The notes beneath the pieces were generated by a model, which worked only from the letters and a program-made list of their open reading frames with translations, made no database searches and was not told the DNA's origin. A stretch of 64,000 nt of DNA, from contig DKSK01000030.1 in the NCBI GenBank assembly GCA_002472565.1, forward strand, positions 29,197 through 93,196, written 5' to 3'. Source of the stretch: Bacteroidales bacterium UBA7258 (GTDB lineage Bacteria; Bacteroidota; Bacteroidia; Bacteroidales; UBA932). Shown one piece after another: positions 59,799-64,000 of the stretch; position 1 is the first letter of the stretch, and every line of letters starts with the position of its first letter. Made by a program: the position numbers and the translations under genes.

Positions 59799-60218
59799 TC
59801 AAATCACGCCGTTTTTCTTCTTCCACTCCTCGTAGAAATCCGGGGCCGAGGGGTCGAAATCTCCTTCGGCCGTCGTGAAGAGCTGTATTGTGTCAGCAAT
59901 GAGCATAAGTTCCCCGTCGCTCTTGCGGCGGATTTCATAGGCGAAGCAGAGTTTACCTCCGACGGCAGGCTTCCAGCTTATCTTCACGGTAAGTATGTCA
60001 TCGATCGTGGCAGGCCTGAGAAAGCGCAGGTGCATGTCATATACCGGGGCAAAGTAGCCTGCCCTGAAAATCGTCATGTATTCCAGGCCATATTTCCGGC
60101 CGAAGGCCTCGCGGGCGTCTTCCATGTACAGGACGTAGGCGCCGTGCCACACCATCCTCAGGGAGTCTATCTCACTGAAGCGCACCCTTACCTCGATAGT
60201 TTCGCTAAGTTCACTCAT
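59799..60218 (-). CDS. Hotdog-fold acyl thioesterase (4HBT/YbgC type)
   Basis: 139 aa. 'VRVRFSEIDSLRMVWHGAYVLYMEDAREAF' has the Asp and the HGxY element of 4-hydroxybenzoyl-CoA-type thioesterases, and 'LTVKISWKPAVGGKLCFAYEI' continues the hotdog fold. In polyene clusters a homologue (ApeH-type) probably releases or edits acyl-ACP intermediates. Its ATG overlaps the dehydratase stop by 4 nt. Confidence 0.88.
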   Translation of the reverse strand: MSELSETIEVRVRFSEIDSLRMVWHGAYVLYMEDAREAFGRKYGLEYMTIFRAGYFAPVYDMHLRFLRPATIDDILTVKISWKPAVGGKLCFAYEIRRKSDGELMLIADTIQLFTTAEGDFDPSAPDFYEEWKKKNGVI

Positions 60219-60628
60219 GAAAGTTCCGGGATGTAGACTTTAAGGTCCCCCTCTGCGATTTTCTCCCCGTCCGAGGTCACTTCGCCATGGACAAGCGTCA
60301 TGCCGAGAATTTCTTCGACGTGGCTTATCCTTGTCCTGAGCTTCTCTCCTTCCGAGGGCAGGCGTCTGATAGAGAAAGACTTAATCTCGGCAAGGTAGCC
60401 CACCCTGGGAGGGAAACCCTCCATGAAGGCACCAAATCCTGAAAAAGCCGCGGCCGATTGCGCCATATGCTCAATCAGTCCCGGCTCGATGAGTTTTCCT
60501 TCCAGGCAGAAGACGTTGTCCGGCCCTATGGAGAGCCCCGTCTCGCAGGATTCAGCGTCACCCCCGAAGAAGGTGTCGACCATCCTCATCGGAGGTCTTT
60601 GGGGGATCAGCTTGTCAATGTCGGTCAC
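60215..60628 (-). CDS. 3-hydroxyacyl-ACP dehydratase (FabZ/ApeP-like)
   Basis: 137 aa hotdog-fold protein. 'LIPQRPPMRMVDTF' and 'EPGLIEHMAQSAAAFSGF' correspond to the substrate and catalytic elements of ApeI/ApeP-type dehydratases, in which the FabZ His-Glu pair is modified. 'GYLAEIKSFSIRRLPSEGEKL' continues the fold. The start is a GTG that directly abuts the ACP stop codon (TAAGTG). It would dehydrate 3-hydroxyacyl-ACP to enoyl-ACP, which, without an enoyl reductase in the cluster, accumulates as a conjugated chain. Confidence 0.85.
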   Translation of the reverse strand: MTDIDKLIPQRPPMRMVDTFFGGDAESCETGLSIGPDNVFCLEGKLIEPGLIEHMAQSAAAFSGFGAFMEGFPPRVGYLAEIKSFSIRRLPSEGEKLRTRISHVEEILGMTLVHGEVTSDGEKIAEGDLKVYIPELS

Positions 60629-60874
60629 TTACTTTGCCATTCTATCGTAGACGAAGTCATAGAGAGCTCCGAAAGTCTGGATCTGGGACACTTCAGTGCC
60701 CTTGATCTTTACTCCGAAGTTGTTCTCGATGAGGGCTACCAAGTCTACAAGGCTGAGGCTGTCCAGCTGAAGGGTCTCTTTGATAGGAGCCTCCGGCTTG
60801 ATGATGCTCTCTTCAACTTCAAACTCCTCGGCGAGGGCCGAGTTGATCTTCTCGATCAGTTCTGTCTTTTCCAT
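60629..60874 (-). CDS. Acyl carrier protein
   Basis: 81 aa. The phosphopantetheine attachment Ser is S39 in 'QLDSLSLVDLVALIE'. Start at the ATG at 60874; the frame is open further upstream but overlaps the ketosynthase gene. It is acidic and helical, as expected. It is cluster-specific, placed between the ketosynthase and the dehydratase. A phosphopantetheinyl transferase is not encoded here. Confidence 0.92.
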   Translation of the reverse strand: MEKTELIEKINSALAEEFEVEESIIKPEAPIKETLQLDSLSLVDLVALIENNFGVKIKGTEVSQIQTFGALYDFVYDRMAK

Positions 60875-60887
60875 CGTAATATTTATA

Positions 60888-62105
60888 CTATATATTTTTG
60901 ACAATCAAAGTGCTGTTCGTTCCGCCGAAACCGAAGGAGTTCGACAGGAAGATGTCGAAATGCTTGCTTACCCTATGGTCAGGGATGAGAAGCTTGGCTG
61001 AATCCTCGTCCGGATTCTCGAAATTAAGGTTGGCGGCGATGAAGTCGTTCTTCATCATGAGCATGGAATAGATGACCTCGCTGGCTCCCGCCATCCACAT
61101 CTCATGGCCGGTCTGGGACTTGGTGCTGGTCACCTCCACCCTCTGGTCACCGAAGACGTTGTAGATGGCCTTGGCCTCGTTGGCGTCCCCCACATGGGTG
61201 GAAGTCGCATGGGCGTTGACGTAGCCGATCTCCTCCTTGCTGATGCCGGCGTTTCGGATGGCCATCTCAAGGGAGTGGCTCGGACCTTCGACATTCGGTA
61301 TCGAAATATGGTCGCCGTTCCCGGAAAAACCATAACCGAGAACTTCGCCGTAAATCTTGGCTCCCCTGCGCAGCGCCGATTCGTAGCTTTCGATGATGAC
61401 GGTGGCCGCTCCGCCCGAAGGAACGAGGCCGTCACGATCGCGGTCGAAAGGACGGCTGGCCTTAGTAGGATCATTCTCCCTGGTGGAGAAAGCCGCGATT
61501 CCGTCAAAACTGCCCACCGCATATGGATTAACTTCCTGCGCTCCTCCGCAGACCACCATCTCCTGCAGTCCGTCCCTTATCAGCAGGGCGCCGAGGCCGA
61601 TGGCGTGGGAACCGCTGGCGCAGGCTCCAGACACAGTCAGATTGATGCCCCTGAGCTTGAAGATGCAGCCAAGGTTCATGGTGATGGTCGAGTTCATGGA
61701 CTGGAAGATGGCGCCGGAACCACAAAGGGTCGTGTCCTTCTTCTCTCTCATGATATCCACCGCCTTGACTACCGGCACGGTAGAAGAATCGTTGCCGTAA
61801 AGCAGGCCGACATCGTGGGTGTTGAGATAATCCTGGTCTAGGCCGGCATCCTTGAGCGCGTCGCGGGTGGCGCAATAGGCGTATTTCGCCTGCTCAGGCA
61901 TGTAAACCCTCTGGTTTCTCGGCAATTCGGCTTTGAGGTCAGGCTCTTCCATCTTAGCGGTGAGAGCGGAGCGGAAACCCATATCCTTTCTTTCCTGGTC
62001 GAAGATGATACCGGACTTCCCGTTGTAGAGGGAATCCCTCACCTCGTCAAGTGTTTTTCCAAGGCATGAATAAATCCCCATGCCCGTAATCACAACCCTA
62101 TTCAT
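60888..62105 (-). CDS. Beta-ketoacyl-ACP synthase (FabF/APE-type)
   Basis: 405 aa. The Cys-His-His triad is complete: C162 in 'VSGACASGSHAIG', H299 in 'NAHATSTHVGD', H334 in 'KSQTGHEMWMAGA'. It condenses malonyl-ACP with an acyl or aryl starter in cycles. It is the only ketosynthase in the cluster; aryl-polyene clusters usually also encode a chain-length factor or additional ketosynthases. Its ATG overlaps the acyltransferase stop by 8 nt. Confidence 0.93.
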   Translation of the reverse strand: MNRVVITGMGIYSCLGKTLDEVRDSLYNGKSGIIFDQERKDMGFRSALTAKMEEPDLKAELPRNQRVYMPEQAKYAYCATRDALKDAGLDQDYLNTHDVGLLYGNDSSTVPVVKAVDIMREKKDTTLCGSGAIFQSMNSTITMNLGCIFKLRGINLTVSGACASGSHAIGLGALLIRDGLQEMVVCGGAQEVNPYAVGSFDGIAAFSTRENDPTKASRPFDRDRDGLVPSGGAATVIIESYESALRRGAKIYGEVLGYGFSGNGDHISIPNVEGPSHSLEMAIRNAGISKEEIGYVNAHATSTHVGDANEAKAIYNVFGDQRVEVTSTKSQTGHEMWMAGASEVIYSMLMMKNDFIAANLNFENPDEDSAKLLIPDHRVSKHFDIFLSNSFGFGGTNSTLIVKNI

Positions 62106-63480
62106 CTGTTTTTTTGATCAGTATCTTGTAGAGGCTCGCACGGATCTTATCTCTGAGGTCCGTTATCGCCTTTGTCTTGCCGGCCTTCTCGGCTCTGGCG
62201 TAATTGATGTCATGGAACAAATCGCAACCCCACTTCCAGTAGATGCAGTCGAAGATGACCAGACAAGGAAGCAGAAGAGTCCATGCCAAGCCTCTTATGA
62301 AGCCGTAGCTGATCCACCCGAAGACGAGCGTCAGCACGGCGCAGACCGGAAGGATGAAGAGGGCGTTGAGCGCGATATTGAAAGAGCCGGTGAGCATCTT
62401 GTCTCCCACCTTCCTGATGAAGTACCTCGGAATCAGCCAGGATAGCAGGGTCGGCCAGAGGCAGAAGAAGGCCAGAGGCAGGAAAATCAGCATGCCTATC
62501 GCCCTGAAGACGATATCCGAAGCAGGATGTTCCTCATCTATGTTGCGCTGGGTGCAGCCGATGGCCTTGAGAGAGTCGTCAAGCCTCGTGATGTCACTGT
62601 AGAGGTCCTGGACTTTTTCAGGATTCTGCGCCTTCGCAGCCTCGAGAGTCTTGAAAAGTTCCTTCTCGCTCTCCAGTTTTTCCGGAAGTTCGTCCGGATT
62701 CTTTCCCAGCGATATAGCGTACTCACGGCCGAAACGTCCGCCACGAATGATGTCTATCGCCCCGTAATTCTCCTTGTCCGTGATATTGAGCATCATGGAT
62801 TCTATCTGCGCCCTCACGAGGCTGTTGACTTCCCTCTGGACCGCCCGGGGCTCAGTCCTGTACCTTTCGTAATAAGGTTTCAGGGAAATAGGCGTCCCGA
62901 AACGAATCAGTTGCTGGGATCTCGGGGCGAAATAATCATCGTAATGGTTGGCCGAAGGGAGGATGAAAATTTCTTTCTCGAAATTCGCCATTTCCGCGGC
63001 CTCGAAAGCCATCTTCGTATAGCCGAAACTGAAGGTTCCGAGTACATGGTGGTCCTGATGCCCCGCCTCCGGATAGATAACCACAGTCTTACCGTTGACA
63101 AGGTTCTGTTCGCTGATCTTGAAGGTGCCCTCGTTGTTCTTCAGCGCGTCTTCACCTTCCCAGTTGAGTCTGAAAGCCGGGAGCAGGCCGATCCAATAGA
63201 GGAATTTGCTGGCTAGGTCGTTGATTTTGAAGACGTCGGCCCTGGTTATGAAATGCACCTTGCGGTCATTTATCGCGAAGAGGATGCCCAAGGCGTCATT
63301 GAGACTGTTCTGATGGTCTGACGCAATGAGAACCGGCGTGCCGTCCGACGGAATATTTTCTGCGCCTATGACATAGGTGCGGTCATAGTAGCAAGTATTT
63401 ATGAGAAATCTCAGATAAGCTTTGAGCGCCTTATAAGCCGGCGTCAATTCCGTATTTGTGCTTGCTGTCCTTGTTGACAT
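62098..63480 (-). CDS. PlsC-type acyltransferase with C-terminal membrane domain
   Basis: 460 aa. The first ~290 residues contain the glycerol-phosphate acyltransferase-like domain: 'IASDHQNSLNDALGI' (His-x5-Asp variety often seen in Bacteroidetes), 'VVIYPEAGHQDH' and 'LPSANHYDDYF'. The C-terminus has two to three hydrophobic hairpins ('IGMLIFLPLAFFCLWPTLLSWLI', 'FILPVCAVLTLVFGWISYGF', 'LAWTLLLPCLVIFDCIYW'). It probably attaches the finished chain to a lipid or glycerol acceptor at the inner membrane. It is the first gene of the operon. Confidence 0.86.
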   Translation of the reverse strand: MSTRTASTNTELTPAYKALKAYLRFLINTCYYDRTYVIGAENIPSDGTPVLIASDHQNSLNDALGILFAINDRKVHFITRADVFKINDLASKFLYWIGLLPAFRLNWEGEDALKNNEGTFKISEQNLVNGKTVVIYPEAGHQDHHVLGTFSFGYTKMAFEAAEMANFEKEIFILPSANHYDDYFAPRSQQLIRFGTPISLKPYYERYRTEPRAVQREVNSLVRAQIESMMLNITDKENYGAIDIIRGGRFGREYAISLGKNPDELPEKLESEKELFKTLEAAKAQNPEKVQDLYSDITRLDDSLKAIGCTQRNIDEEHPASDIVFRAIGMLIFLPLAFFCLWPTLLSWLIPRYFIRKVGDKMLTGSFNIALNALFILPVCAVLTLVFGWISYGFIRGLAWTLLLPCLVIFDCIYWKWGCDLFHDINYARAEKAGKTKAITDLRDKIRASLYKILIKKTDE

Positions 63481-63720
63481 TAAATTGCAAAGTCTTAATT
63501 GACATTAACCCCAAACTTCCTTTGCCATTAAATTACAAAATTACGTATATTTTTCAGAAAATTGAATTTTCGGCACTTCTATCATCCTTTTTTACCATTC
63601 AATCAGACTTTATGAAAATATATACGTTATAGGATTCCGCCATCTGGGAGGCAGGCATCACCGTCAAGGTACTCTACAGGCCGCAAGGGGAAAGGGGAAG
63701 GAGATGTGCGCAGAGGACAC
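63481..63720. other. Intergenic region before the lipid cluster
   Basis: About 240 nt between the acyltransferase start and the tRNA terminator. It is AT-rich near the acyltransferase and G+C/purine-rich around 63640-63710. It contains the candidate promoter at 63536-63543. No gene, no 23S rRNA sequence. Confidence 0.45.
63536..63543 (-). promoter_or_regulatory. Candidate -7 element for the acyltransferase-to-oxidoreductase operon
   Basis: TAATTTTG on the minus strand matches TAnnTTTG and lies 55 nt upstream of the acyltransferase ATG. The -33 region is not clear. Confidence 0.45.
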
Positions 63721-63762
63721 AAAAAACTGACAAACGGACACAGAGGGAATCCAGATTGTCAG
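63721..63762 (-). terminator. Intrinsic terminator after tRNA-Ile/tRNA-Ala
   Basis: On the minus strand CTGACAA pairs with TTGTCAG (63756-63762 with 63727-63733) and is followed directly by TTTTTTG. It lies 13 nt beyond the tRNA-Ala 3' end and should end the transcript. Confidence 0.7.
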
Positions 63763-63774
63763 CTATTTAAATTG

Positions 63775-63847
63775 TGGAGGTAGTCGGATTCGAACCGGCG
63801 ACCCTCTGCTTGCAAAGCAGATGCTCTACCAGCTGAGCTATACCCCC
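63775..63847 (-). tRNA. tRNA-Ala (anticodon TGC)
   Basis: 73 nt. Acceptor GGGGGTA/TACCTCC (one G-U pair), D arm AGCTC..GAGC, anticodon stem CTGCT with loop containing TGC, T arm GCCGG-TTCGAAT-CCGAC region. CCA not encoded. It lies 9 nt after tRNA-Ile. Confidence 0.95.
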
Positions 63848-63856
63848 GAACTGGAG

Positions 63857-63930
63857 TAGTCCTGAGCAGACTTGAACTGCTGACCCCCACATTATCAGTG
63901 TGGTGCTCTAACCAACTGAGCTACAGGACT
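63857..63930 (-). tRNA. tRNA-Ile (anticodon GAT)
   Basis: 74 nt. Acceptor AGTCCTG/CAGGACT, D arm AGCTC..GAGC, anticodon stem CCACA/TGTGG around CTGATAA (anticodon GAT), and a T arm with TTCAAGT. Order Ile-Ala on the minus strand, as in 16S-23S spacers; whatever lies upstream is beyond the window. Confidence 0.95.
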
Positions 63931-64000
63931 ATATAAAAATACTGAAAGATAGTCCAGGAAAGCAATAAGACTCTCGCACGGCATCCAGAGCGTATCAAAG

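Noticed and set aside
63481..64000. A complete rRNA operon next to tRNA-Ile/tRNA-Ala
   Set aside because: No 23S sequence follows tRNA-Ala and no 16S 3' end is visible in the 70 nt to the right edge.

Overview
The window looks like chromosomal DNA of an uncultured or little-studied member of the Bacteroidales, at roughly 55% G+C judged by eye. The evidence is a SusC/SusD pair with DUF4843 and PKD-like lipoproteins, a NigD-like lipoprotein, a FeoA-FeoB fusion, an S16 with a long C-terminal tail, GH92/GH125/GH20/GH9 enzymes, and many upstream regions carrying the Bacteroidetes -7 promoter element TAnnTTTG close to the start codon. Almost every gene belongs to a tight operon, often with ATGA-type overlaps. 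There is no prophage, no intact transposon and no CRISPR array.

Layout. 1-5032 (minus strand): xseA, xseB, a GH13 glycogen branching enzyme and a glycogen debranching enzyme that runs off the left edge. 5099-8292 (plus): engB, prs, a small membrane protein and der. 8405-11417 (minus): a TonB-dependent receptor behind an exported DUF362 protein. 11627-14900: an SDR, a NigD-like lipoprotein, and a GntR regulator with an endonuclease/phosphatase-fold lipoprotein. 15473-17793 (minus): NfeD, flotillin and a small XRE regulator. 17963-19432: a secreted YD-repeat-like protein. 19435-27863 (minus): a SusC/SusD uptake locus ending in a histidine acid phosphatase. 28030-31621: a zinc-ribbon membrane protein and a large GH9-polysaccharide deacetylase fusion. 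31684-37356 (minus): a complete MacAB-TolC-like export operon. 37605-42085 (minus): an exported protein of unknown role, then GH92 and GH125 alpha-mannosidases. 42159-46911: an NhaC-family antiporter, FeoAB and a ROK kinase.

46912-49516 is a lower-G+C accessory patch. It holds a candidate small RNA, an XRE regulator with an exported protein of unknown family, a decayed serine recombinase and a tRNA-Leu(GAG). 49908-51557 (plus): a Gdx-like SMR exporter, rpsP and rimM.

51608-63480 (minus) is the most cluster-like region. It encodes an acyltransferase, a ketosynthase, an acyl carrier protein, a dehydratase, a hotdog thioesterase, an MMPL exporter, a CrtISO-type flavin oxidoreductase, a ketoreductase and a LolA-like protein, followed by a GH20 hexosaminidase and a DUF4465-like lipoprotein. 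This is a reduced version of an aryl-polyene/flexirubin-type cluster with a single ketosynthase. The window ends with a tRNA-Ile/tRNA-Ala pair in the order seen in rRNA spacers, but followed by a terminator instead of 23S rRNA.

The observations most worth pursuing are an SSB-like C-terminal tip on the exonuclease VII small subunit, the single-ketosynthase polyene-like operon, the phosphatase-linked SusCD locus, the GH9-deacetylase fusion, and the promoter-plus-terminator small RNA candidate near 47,200.
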